A stretch of 5,897 nucleotides of DNA, taken from the NCBI GenBank assembly GCA_033765345.1, contig JANRIC010000075.1, forward strand, positions 1 through 5,897, in the 5' to 3' direction. The first letter of the stretch is position 1; the number at the start of each line of letters is the position of its first letter. Origin of the DNA: JANRIC01 sp033765345. Lineage in GTDB: Bacteria; Bacteroidota; Bacteroidia; Cytophagales; Microscillaceae. The position numbers and the translations under genes were made by a program. Shown here piece after piece: positions 1 through 5,897 of this stretch. The notes beneath the pieces are model-generated. The model saw nothing but the letters and a program-made list of their open reading frames with translations. It made no database searches and was not told the origin of the DNA.

Positions 1-18
1 CTCTCTTGATGATCAATT

Positions 19-66
19 TTGCCACGAATGCACGAATAAACGCCCTTATTCGTGCATTCGTGGCAA
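19..66. repeat. Perfect 21-bp inverted repeat (palindromic intergenic element)
   Basis: The arms at 19-39 and 46-66 are exact reverse complements (21 of 21), separated by a 6-base loop at 40-45. Each arm contains a tandem of two near-identical 8-mers (CACGAATG then CACGAATA at 23-38). No T-run follows the stem on either strand: the plus strand continues GCAATTC and the minus strand AAAATTGATC. It therefore does not look like a standard intrinsic terminator, although a 21-bp hairpin just beyond mutS could stabilise a transcript end. From memory, CACGAAT/ATTCGTG palindromes recur between genes in several Bacteroidota and other environmental genomes, so a dispersed REP-like or MITE-like repeat is the favoured reading. 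That family assignment is inference. Confidence 0.85.
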
Positions 67-213
67 GCAATTCTTTCAAATGTTTAGTGGATAGCAAGTC
101 TAATCAAGATGTGTCACCCACAAAATTTGTCAGAGAACCAACAAGATTAACATAAGCCGAAATCAGCCGCTTAGGACACCCAAGTATGGGAAAAAATGGA
201 CAAATTGGGGGAA

Positions 214-2826
214 TTATTTTTTTGTCAGGATGCCCTTCAACTCATTTAATTTGAGTAGGGCTTCAATTGGGGAAAGAGAATTGATGTCTAATTTTTGCAA
301 AAGCTCCTTGATTCTCTCCGTGCCAGGGTCTACTGGGTCAAAAATGCTGAGTTGGTAATTATTTTTGGGTACTTCTTTTAATTTATTCTTAGGGTTTTCC
401 TGGGTGCGGTGTGATTCAAGATGACGCATAATTTCATCGGCACGCAGCACAATATCTCGGGGCATACCAGCCATTTGGGCTACGTGGATGCCAAAGCTGT
501 GTTCTGAACCGCCTTCAGCCAGTTTACGCATAAAAATGATTTTATTATCGGCTTCTTTTACAGTGACGTGGTAATTCCTGATTCTTAAAAAATCCTTAGC
601 CAATTCATTCAATTCGTGATAATGGGTTGCAAAGAGGGTTTTGGCTTTGGCCTTGGGGTGATTGTGCAGAAACTCGAGAATAGCCCATGCAATCGAGATA
701 CCGTCATAAGTGCTTGTACCTCGTCCTATCTCATCCATCAGGATCAAACTTCGTTCGCTGAGATTATTCATAATACTAGCGGTTTCCATCATTTCCACCA
801 TAAAGGTAGATTCACCTTTGGCGAGGTTGTCAGAAGCACCTACTCGGGTAAAAATTTTATCTACCAGGCCTATCTCGGCTTCTTCGGCTGGTACAAAAGA
901 GCCTATTTGAGCCATCAAAGTGATCAGAGCAACTTGGCGTAGTAAGGCGGACTTTCCCGACATATTAGGTCCTGTGATCACTATAATTTGCTGATTATCA
1001 GGGTTTAAATAAGTGTCATTGGGGATATAAGATTCTCCGGCGGCCAATTGCTGCTCAATGACTGGATGTCGCCCCGACTTAATTCTCAAGATTTTATCCT
1101 CTTTGATTTGCGGCCGGGTATATTTGAATCGCTGGGCGAGGGCTGCAAAGTTCGTGAGGCAGTCCAATCGGGCTAGAATTCGCCCGTTGAGCTGAATGGC
1201 TTGAGTAAAATCACCTGCCTGAATGATCAAATCGTTAAAAAGTTTTTGTTCTAGTATATTGATTCTTTCTTCGGCATTGACAATTTTATCTTCATACACT
1301 TTTAATTCTTCGGTGATGTATCGTTCGGCATTGCTGAGTGTTTGCTTGCGAATCCAGGATTTAGGCACTTTGTGTTTGTGTGAGTTGGTGACCTCGAGGA
1401 AAAAGCCGAAAACTTTATTGTAACCGATTTTGAGAGAAGAAATTTCGGTTTCTTTGACGGCGTTTTGGCGGGCTTTTTCAAGATAATCCTTGCTATTTTG
1501 GACAATATCGCGCAATTCGTCCAGTTCTGTATTGATTCCTGGTTTGATTAAGCCTCCCTCATTGCTGATGCTTTTAGGCTCATCAAGCAATTCTTGAGCG
1601 ATTTTATCTCTTAAAAAAGCGCAGGGGTTGAGCTGGTCGGCAAATTTTCGGAGCAGTTGATGGTCTTTTTCAGCCAGAAGAATTTCCCGGATGGCCTCGA
1701 TCTGAATGAGCGATTTTTTGACTTGTAGCAGTTCTCTCGGTTTGATTCTTCGAGAGGCTACTTTTGATATAAGTCGCTCAATATCACCACTTTGTTTAAG
1801 ATGATTGATCATCTTTTGGAGTAAATCAGGATGAAGCTTGAAGTATTCTACCAGCTCCAGGCGTTCATCAATACGACTTTTATCTTTAAGGGGAAGTGCG
1901 ATCCATTTACGAATCAGTCGGGCACCCATTGGCGTACAGGTTTTATCCAGTACGTCTACCAGTGCCACCCCATTGATTTGTTGGGGAAAAAGCAGCTCAA
2001 GATTACGAATCGTAAATTGATCCAGCCAGACATAACGATCTTCCTCGATGCGGGCAATGCTGTTAATATGTTGGATTTGAAGGTGATTGGTTTCGTGGAG
2101 GTAATGCAAAATAGCCCCAGCAGCGGCAATCCCTTCTTTTAAATCGGCAATCCCGAAACCTTTGAGCGTTTGTGTTTGAAAATGTTTGATGAGCAGATCG
2201 TATGCAAAATCGAATTTAAAAAACCAATCTTCCATAAAATAGACGTGCAGATTCTGCCCAAACCACTCTTGAAAGTCTTTCCGGTGGGCTTTGGTGAATA
2301 AAATTTCGGAAGGTTCAAAGCTTTGGAGGAGTTTTTCTACATATTCTTTGTTGCCTTCTGTGGTCATAAACTCACCAGTAGAAATATCCAGAAAAGCAAT
2401 TCCAAAGTGGTCTTTATGGTGGCAAATAGCCGCCAGGTAGTTATTCCGGTTGATTTCAAGTACGTGGTCGTTGTAAGATACGCCAGGAGTGACCAATTCG
2501 GTAATGCCCCTTTTTACCAGTTTTTTGGCAAATCGAGGGTCTTCAATCTGGTCACAGATAGCTACCCTTTGCCCGGCACGTACTAATTTGGGCAAATAAG
2601 CATCCAGGGCGTGGTGCGGAAATCCGGCAAGTTCTATTTCTGAGGAAGCACCGTTATGGCGTTTGGTGAGCGTAATTCCCAAGATTTTGCTGGCACTAAT
2701 GGCATCTTCGCCAAAGGTCTCGTAGAAATCTCCCACCCTAAAAAGCATCAAAGTACCTGGGTATTTGGCTTTGAAACCATAATATTGTTTCATCATGGGG
2801 GTTTCTTTGGGATCTTTGTGAGCCAT
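214..2826 (-). CDS. mutS: DNA mismatch repair protein MutS
   Basis: MutS recognises base mismatches and small loops in newly replicated DNA as a dimer, then uses ATP to become a sliding clamp that recruits MutL. The 870-residue length is normal for the family. The N-terminal mismatch-binding domain carries the Phe-X-Glu motif in GDFYETF (Phe34, Glu36), which inserts beside the mismatch. The connector, lever and clamp regions span roughly residues 125-560. The ABC-type ATPase has a Walker A GPNMSGKS (619-626), a signature stretch starting GESTFMVEM (671), a Walker B ending LMDE (696-699) and ATHYHEL (733-739). A QLSIF pentapeptide (825-829) fits the sliding-clamp-binding motif QL(S/D)LF. The C-terminal tail (about 834-867) matches the MutS oligomerisation segment. 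The start is supported because TPMMKQY (9-15) aligns with the same stretch near the N terminus of E. coli MutS. All key residues are intact. It lies 126 bp downstream of the ubiB-like gene on the same strand. Confidence 0.98.
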   Translation of the reverse strand: MAHKDPKETPMMKQYYGFKAKYPGTLMLFRVGDFYETFGEDAISASKILGITLTKRHNGASSEIELAGFPHHALDAYLPKLVRAGQRVAICDQIEDPRFAKKLVKRGITELVTPGVSYNDHVLEINRNNYLAAICHHKDHFGIAFLDISTGEFMTTEGNKEYVEKLLQSFEPSEILFTKAHRKDFQEWFGQNLHVYFMEDWFFKFDFAYDLLIKHFQTQTLKGFGIADLKEGIAAAGAILHYLHETNHLQIQHINSIARIEEDRYVWLDQFTIRNLELLFPQQINGVALVDVLDKTCTPMGARLIRKWIALPLKDKSRIDERLELVEYFKLHPDLLQKMINHLKQSGDIERLISKVASRRIKPRELLQVKKSLIQIEAIREILLAEKDHQLLRKFADQLNPCAFLRDKIAQELLDEPKSISNEGGLIKPGINTELDELRDIVQNSKDYLEKARQNAVKETEISSLKIGYNKVFGFFLEVTNSHKHKVPKSWIRKQTLSNAERYITEELKVYEDKIVNAEERINILEQKLFNDLIIQAGDFTQAIQLNGRILARLDCLTNFAALAQRFKYTRPQIKEDKILRIKSGRHPVIEQQLAAGESYIPNDTYLNPDNQQIIVITGPNMSGKSALLRQVALITLMAQIGSFVPAEEAEIGLVDKIFTRVGASDNLAKGESTFMVEMMETASIMNNLSERSLILMDEIGRGTSTYDGISIAWAILEFLHNHPKAKAKTLFATHYHELNELAKDFLRIRNYHVTVKEADNKIIFMRKLAEGGSEHSFGIHVAQMAGMPRDIVLRADEIMRHLESHRTQENPKNKLKEVPKNNYQLSIFDPVDPGTERIKELLQKLDINSLSPIEALLKLNELKGILTKK

Positions 2827-2891
2827 TTTTTAATGATTAAATTGTTGTGAGATTAGATCGTATAAAAAAATACGGTTCTTTGTCGATTGTT

Positions 2892-2932
2892 CAAAATTAT
2901 GTCAAAATTAACAAAAAACGACCACAAATTTA
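2892..2932 (-). promoter_or_regulatory. Cluster of candidate Bacteroidota -7 boxes upstream of mutS
   Basis: Read on the minus strand, three 8-mers match TAnnTTTG exactly: TAAATTTG (2932-2925), TAATTTTG (2910-2903) and TAATTTTG (2899-2892). The last two lie within an 11-bp tandem repeat. They are about 65-105 bp ahead of the mutS start. The -33 partner is weak: the closest TTG to the most gene-proximal box is 25 bases upstream, slightly beyond the usual spacing of about 17-23. The region is A+T-rich, so chance matches are likely for at least some of these. I infer that mutS has its own promoter here rather than depending only on read-through from ubiB. Downstream, at 2859-2874, a small 5-bp hairpin (CGTAT/ATACG) would lie in the leader. 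Confidence 0.4.
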
Positions 2933-2952
2933 TGCCACGGGGGCGAATATTT

Positions 2953-4626
2953 TTAAGATTTGCGTTTTTTCCTTTTTTGGGAATAAAAGAAAGTATAGAA
3001 TATCAGGCAGATGCCTAGAATCAAAGCCAGGATAAATTCCATGAGGCTAATCCATGGAATGGTTTGCGTGCTTGAGCTACCCACTGCGGAGGCAATCAGG
3101 AGAGCAGCTATCAAAAAGGTGAGGATCAGGCGGTTGGTGATAGATTCTACTTTGTAGAGCCATTCTTCGGCTCCTTGTACTTTGACGTAGGTATTGAGTT
3201 GTCCTTCGCGGATTTTCCGCAGGATCATTTTGAGTTCAATCGGAAAGATATATAACAGCGACACCAGTTGTGACAAAGAATGCCCCACTTCGGAGCGTTG
3301 ATTTTTGAAGGAAAACTGTTCTGCCAGTAGTTTTAACCCATAAGGGCGGATGAAATCTAGGGTGGCAAATTGTGGATGAAGCGTTTTTCCGATGCCTTCC
3401 AGAATAGCCAAAGCCCTGAGAATGAGGAAAATATTGCCTGGAATCTGCAATCGATAATTGTAGATAATTTTTTGAAGTTGGGCAACAAATTCGGGCATCC
3501 CGGAGTCATCTTCTCCATAGATCAAAAAGTTTTCAATCAGTTCATAAAGATCATTTTCAAAGGCTTGTGCATTGTCAATTTCATTATCCAATGACAAACG
3601 TCTCAGATTGAGTGCCATCGCTTTGGCGTCCTGATTGGCAAGACCTATAAAGATACCAGCAAAAGCAAAACGCTGGTGCTTCATTAATTTGCCGACCATA
3701 CCAAAATCAATCAGTACAAGGGTACCATTCGGGCGTATCAGAATATTACCTGGATGAGGGTCAGCGTGAAAATAACCCAGTTCAAACATTTGTTTGAGAT
3801 AAATATTGATGCCTTTTTCAACGATTTTATGCGGATTTAGCCCCCATTCCTGTAATTGTCGCGTATCGGTGATTTTACAACCCTGGATAAACTCAATACA
3901 AAGAATCTTTTCGGTAGAATATTCTCTGTAAGTTTTTGGAATATAAAAACCGACTTCATTTTGGTATATTTTTCGGAATCTTTTCAAATTGAGGGCTTCG
4001 GAGGTATAATCCAATTCTCTTTTGATGCTTTCCTCAAAGGCTTCTACAATTTCACGGGGATTAAAAATACCTCGTTTTTTGAAATAATTTTCGGTATATT
4101 TTACAAATTCCTTGATAAGATTCAGGTCCGTATGTACTTTTTCACTTGATCCGGGGCGTTGTACCTTGATTACTACCTCGTCTCCGCTATGTAAGCGGGC
4201 ACGGTGTACCTGCCCGATAGAAGCCGAACCCAAGGGTTGTTCATCAAAATCGGCAAAAAGTTGATTTAAGGTTTTTCCTAATTCGGATTCTATACAGGAT
4301 TTGATCATATCAAAATGAATCGGCACTACATCACTTTGAAGTTTTTCAAATTCAGCAATTAAGGGTTGCTTTAACAAATCAGGGCGGTTGCTGAGTGATT
4401 GAGCAAGCTTGATAAAGGTAGGACCCAATTCTTCCATGACCATCCGAATGCGCTCCCATACTGTAAATTGTGGGATAGAACGGTCATTCTCGAGCCTTTC
4501 AGCTTTTTCTCTTCTGGGGATTAGGCGTTTAAGATGGGTATTTTCTACCAGATCCTCAAAGCCATATTTAAGTAAAATTTGAATGACTTCACTGATTCTA
4601 TTGATTTCCTTGAATGAGATGGGCAT
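2953..4626 (-). CDS. ubiB: ABC1/AarF/UbiB-family atypical kinase, membrane-anchored
   Basis: This is a UbiB-like protein kinase-like ATPase of the family required for isoprenoid-quinone biosynthesis in many bacteria; the substrate in this organism is unknown. The family hallmarks appear in order. The N-terminal extension has LGPTFIKLAQ (67-76, the KxGQ position, here K73 and Q76). The nucleotide loop is GSAS within PLGSASIGQVHRA (131-143), followed by the VVIK lysine (K154). The ExD motif is E204/D206 in RELDY, the catalytic loop is HADPHPGN (287-294), and the metal-binding DFG is at 307-309. Two hydrophobic helices near residues 500-517 and 526-547, with a Lys/Arg-rich tail, indicate a C-terminal membrane anchor typical of UbiB. 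The 557-residue length is normal. The ATG at 4626 is preceded by an A+T-rich leader without a Shine-Dalgarno site. Two oddities are Ala for Gly in KxGQ and Gly at the first alanine of the Ala-rich loop. The exact symbol is uncertain because many Bacteroidota homologues are only called AarF/ABC1; family membership is secure. Confidence 0.92.
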   Translation of the reverse strand: MPISFKEINRISEVIQILLKYGFEDLVENTHLKRLIPRREKAERLENDRSIPQFTVWERIRMVMEELGPTFIKLAQSLSNRPDLLKQPLIAEFEKLQSDVVPIHFDMIKSCIESELGKTLNQLFADFDEQPLGSASIGQVHRARLHSGDEVVIKVQRPGSSEKVHTDLNLIKEFVKYTENYFKKRGIFNPREIVEAFEESIKRELDYTSEALNLKRFRKIYQNEVGFYIPKTYREYSTEKILCIEFIQGCKITDTRQLQEWGLNPHKIVEKGINIYLKQMFELGYFHADPHPGNILIRPNGTLVLIDFGMVGKLMKHQRFAFAGIFIGLANQDAKAMALNLRRLSLDNEIDNAQAFENDLYELIENFLIYGEDDSGMPEFVAQLQKIIYNYRLQIPGNIFLILRALAILEGIGKTLHPQFATLDFIRPYGLKLLAEQFSFKNQRSEVGHSLSQLVSLLYIFPIELKMILRKIREGQLNTYVKVQGAEEWLYKVESITNRLILTFLIAALLIASAVGSSSTQTIPWISLMEFILALILGICLIFYTFFYSQKRKKRKS

Positions 4627-4699
4627 AAATTTCTATTTAAAATCCAATTTGATGAAGATATAATGAATCTCTGCACAAATAAAACAGATTATTGATAAT

Positions 4700-4727
4700 A
4701 AAAAAAGGTGAGGATTATTTATCTCAC
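4700..4727 (-). terminator. Candidate intrinsic terminator or attenuator upstream of ubiB
   Basis: On the minus strand GTGAGAT (4727-4721) can pair with AT and CTCAC (4714-4713 and 4712-4708) around a short A+T loop, with one bulged C. One C then follows, and then seven consecutive T (4706-4700). The stem is only 5-7 bp, so termination may be inefficient. It lies between the TACCTTTG promoter box and the ubiB start. It would therefore either end a short RNA of about 155 nt or act as an attenuator in the ubiB leader. Confidence 0.4.
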
Positions 4728-4777
4728 ACTTATAATCAAGAAATCAGGGGATTTTTTTTGTTTGGAACACTCCTTTT

Positions 4778-4834
4778 AAAAAGCATAGGAGTGAAACGGT
4801 CAGGGAGGGAGGGAGATACCGTTTCAACTCCTAT
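4778..4834 (-). terminator. Strong stem-loop followed by T5 (terminator-like)
   Basis: On the minus strand 4834-4818 pairs with 4800-4785: 8 bp (ATAGGAGT with ACTCCTAT) plus 8 bp (GAAACGGT with ACCGTTTC), interrupted only by one bulged base. The loop is 4817-4801. GC and then five T (4782-4778) follow the stem, which fits an intrinsic terminator in the minus direction. On the plus strand no T-run follows the stem. The 3' arm can instead pair with a downstream copy, AGGAGTG (4774-4768 on the minus strand), giving a competing 7-bp hairpin. Confidence 0.5.
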
Positions 4835-4857
4835 TATCCTTCAACCAGCTATGTAGT
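4778..4857 (-). ncRNA. Candidate small RNA or structured ubiB leader
   Basis: The predicted transcript starts just after the TACCTTTG box (start estimated at about 4853-4857) and runs leftward for roughly 75-80 nt to a hairpin and T-run ending at 4778. It has an unstructured 5' part of about 20 nt and then a long stem-loop whose 14-nt loop core is pure pyrimidine (CUCCCUCCCUCCCU). No credible open reading frame is present. Its architecture, consisting of a phylum-type promoter box, one strong hairpin with an accessible C-rich loop, and a terminator, fits a trans-acting small RNA. C-rich loops of this kind in other bacteria bind G-rich ribosome-binding sites, although such sites are rarely used in Bacteroidota. 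The alternative is that the RNA reads through as the roughly 230-nt 5' leader of ubiB. I recognise no known RNA family; it does not resemble 6S, SRP RNA, tmRNA or RNase P. Confidence 0.45.
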
Positions 4858-4861
4858 GATA

Positions 4862-4891
4862 CAAAGGTACGGATTATTTTGACAATGTAAA
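4862..4891 (-). promoter_or_regulatory. Bacteroidota-type promoter (TACCTTTG -7 box) upstream of ubiB
   Basis: Read on the minus strand, TACCTTTG (4869-4862) is an exact match to TAnnTTTG, in the TACC form common in this phylum. A TTTA tetramer (4891-4888) begins 19 bases of spacing upstream, counting from its TTT, which is one mismatch from the TTTG of the -33 element. A second TTG (4885-4883) is only 13 bases away and is too close. Transcription would head toward ubiB, giving a leader of about 230 nt that contains the hairpins at 4778-4834 and 4700-4727. An inverted repeat (CAATGTAA at 4883-4890 and TTACATTG at 4912-4919) overlaps the -33 region. Confidence 0.55.
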
Positions 4892-5421
4892 GTTTAAATA
4901 AGACGGGTATCTTACATTGAAAGATTTTAAAATAAAAATTTAATTTGCCAATAACTTAAACCTTAGTATGCGGATGAGCTTGAGTCTTGATTTGGGAATT
5001 CTTACAAATCATAAAAAACTGCCGAAGGACATATTCAAATAATTTGACGATAACTTCCGGTTTATGTATTTTGTATTAAATTGATCAAAAATTAAATTTT
5101 TTAGTCCTGATTTTATAGTCAAACCCCTCAAAAACGGGCTTTGCCCTAAGATTCGAGTAATAAATCAGCTTAAATCTTCCAAATAAGAATAAAGTATTTG
5201 TTTTTGATGATTTACTTACAGGGATTATATCTGAGGCTGAAACTTCTTTTTGGTATTATTCTTCCCTATTTGGGAAAGTATTCAAATAGCACTTGTTTTA
5301 TGTGATCTGATTATCAGTGATTTAGATTGTCTTTGGGAAGTGGCATAAGATTGGTGTATAGCTTTTACGTATTTATGATATAATCTGCTAAACCTACAAA
5401 AAAATTAAATACACAAGAAAA
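4892..5421. other. Gene-free A+T-rich divergent intergenic region
   Basis: I see no protein gene in this stretch. The longest reading frames are short and have no recognisable composition or start signal. It contains a GGGC/GCCC mini-hairpin at 5136-5146 with a T5 run on the minus side (5134-5130), a TTCCC/GGGAA hairpin at 5262-5276, an 11-bp palindrome CTGATTATCAG at 5307-5317, and a TATAAT at 5379-5384. The length is large for a simple divergent promoter. A long untranslated leader, a decayed gene or regulatory sites for the gene on the right are all possible. None is established. Confidence 0.6.
5351..5384 (+). promoter_or_regulatory. Weak candidate promoter for the right-edge gene
   Basis: TTG at 5351-5353 is followed after 20 bases by TATGATAT (5374-5381), a partial match to TAnnTTTG. 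TATAAT at 5379-5384 also resembles a generic sigma-70 -10 element and lies 38 bases ahead of the ATG. No exact phylum consensus with correct spacing was found, so this is only the best local candidate. Confidence 0.2.
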
Positions 5422-5897
5422 ATGAATCAAACGTATAATACCAAAGTTGAAGTTGCAGTAGAAGAAAAAAACATTTCACAAAATATCACCAAAGCGATCG
5501 GTTTTCTGATCAATTCACTGCAATTATTGTTCTTTAAAATCGTAAAAACATTTGCTTATCAAAATCCACAAAAAATAATCATTGTAGGTCAAAGCAAATT
5601 TACCGTTAAACTTTTAAAGTTTTTTGCCTCAAGCAAAGCGTTCGGTTATCAATTAAAAGGTGTATTTGATATTGAAGCAGGTACTAAGGCTTCCGATTTA
5701 GAAGAAATTAAGCAATTTTGCTTGGCTCAAGGTATTGACCAAATATATTTTGCTCACTCTACCCGTGAGCAGTCTCTGATTGCCGATCTTTCACAGTTTG
5801 CCGATCAGAATTTTATGTACTTCCGCATCGCTACCGAAGCCAATGTAGTGGCTGATAAAGCCCAGGAAGTAAACACTTATTATTTTAATGATGTGCC
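5422..5897 (+). CDS. Partial polyprenyl-phosphate sugar-1-phosphate transferase-like protein (N-terminal part)
   Basis: The first 158 codons are present and the gene runs off the right edge. After a polar N terminus comes one hydrophobic stretch (about 25-46). A Rossmann-like unit follows: beta strand KIIIVG (51-56), a helix, FGYQLKGVFD (74-83), then a LEEIKQFC helix (93-100) and GIDQIYFAHS (104-113). This order matches the CoA-binding-like cytoplasmic domain of the WcaJ/exopolysaccharide initiating transferases, which attach the first sugar phosphate to undecaprenyl phosphate. YYFNDVP at the edge fits the segment just before the last membrane helix and catalytic domain, which would lie outside the window. 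The usual four N-terminal membrane helices are absent. An in-frame stop at 5389-5391 and the first ATG at 5422 after an A-rich leader fix the start. The usual GxGxxG is degenerate (GQSKFT). Assignment rests on domain pattern only; the catalytic part is not visible. Confidence 0.65.
   Translation, partial: MNQTYNTKVEVAVEEKNISQNITKAIGFLINSLQLLFFKIVKTFAYQNPQKIIIVGQSKFTVKLLKFFASSKAFGYQLKGVFDIEAGTKASDLEEIKQFCLAQGIDQIYFAHSTREQSLIADLSQFADQNFMYFRIATEANVVADKAQEVNTYYFNDV

Noticed and set aside
153..173. TAAGC/GCTTA inverted repeat downstream of mutS as a terminator
   Set aside because: The stem is only 5 bp with an 11-base loop, and no T-run follows it on the minus strand.
616..942. Plus-strand open frame of 108 codons inside mutS
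   Set aside because: It is antisense to the conserved MutS ATPase coding sequence, has no recognisable product, and is fully explained as a shadow frame.
1831..2142. Plus-strand open frame of 103 codons inside mutS
   Set aside because: It is antisense to the MutS lever region, with no independent start signal or family resemblance.
3856..4149. Plus-strand open frame of 97 codons inside the ubiB-like gene
   Set aside because: It is antisense to the conserved kinase core; its hydrophobic, Phe-rich composition reflects complementing Lys/Glu codons.
4778..4857. Known housekeeping RNA (6S, SRP, tmRNA, RNase P)
   Set aside because: The hairpin has no central bubble, GGAA-type SRP loop, tRNA-like end or other hallmark, and the predicted transcript is too short for 6S, tmRNA or RNase P.
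4968..5042. A 24-codon plus-strand ORF (ATG to TAA) in the divergent spacer
   Set aside because: It is too short, has no clear promoter or leader signal and no recognised peptide family; an ORF of this size is expected by chance.
5301..5322. Possible CRP/FNR-like site around CTGATTATCAG
   Set aside because: The palindrome is 11 bp, but the flanks do not complete a TGTGA-N6-TCACA or TTGAT-N4-ATCAA pattern.
1..5897. CRISPR array, tRNA or rRNA genes, insertion sequence, toxin-antitoxin or phage-defence system
   Set aside because: I found no regularly spaced repeats, tRNA-like cloverleaf, rRNA core sequence, transposase motifs or paired small toxin-antitoxin ORFs on either strand.

Overview
The window most likely comes from a Bacteroidota (Bacteroidetes) chromosome, possibly a Cytophagales-like lineage; the lower rank is a guess. 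The evidence is A+T-rich spacers, several boxes matching the Bacteroidota -7 promoter consensus TAnnTTTG, A-rich leaders without a Shine-Dalgarno site ahead of the genes, and a MutS and an ABC1/UbiB-family kinase of ordinary bacterial type.

Layout, left to right. Positions 19-66 hold a perfect 21-bp inverted repeat in the spacer beyond the 3' end of mutS. Positions 214-2826 (minus strand) encode a complete 870-residue MutS mismatch-recognition protein. A 126-bp A+T-rich spacer with three TAnnTTTG boxes follows. Positions 2953-4626 (minus strand) encode a complete 557-residue AarF/UbiB-type atypical kinase with two C-terminal membrane segments. Positions 4627-5421 (795 bp) contain no convincing protein gene. 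The ubiB-proximal part carries a minus-strand TACCTTTG promoter box, then a 16-bp stem-loop with a pyrimidine-only CUCCCUCCCUCCCU loop core and a short T-run, then a second hairpin with a T7 run. I read this as an unannotated small RNA or an attenuated leader of ubiB. From 5422 to the right edge (plus strand) runs the start of a divergently transcribed protein that resembles the cytoplasmic Rossmann-like domain of polyprenyl-phosphate sugar-1-phosphate transferases (WcaJ/exopolysaccharide family). It lacks the usual multi-helix N-terminal membrane region.

The genes do not form one pathway. mutS (DNA repair) and the ubiB-like gene (isoprenoid-quinone or lipid-related) share a strand and may be partly co-transcribed, though mutS has its own candidate promoters. 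The divergent gene at the right edge probably opens a surface-polysaccharide locus that continues outside the window. The part most worth following up is the non-coding segment 4700-4891.
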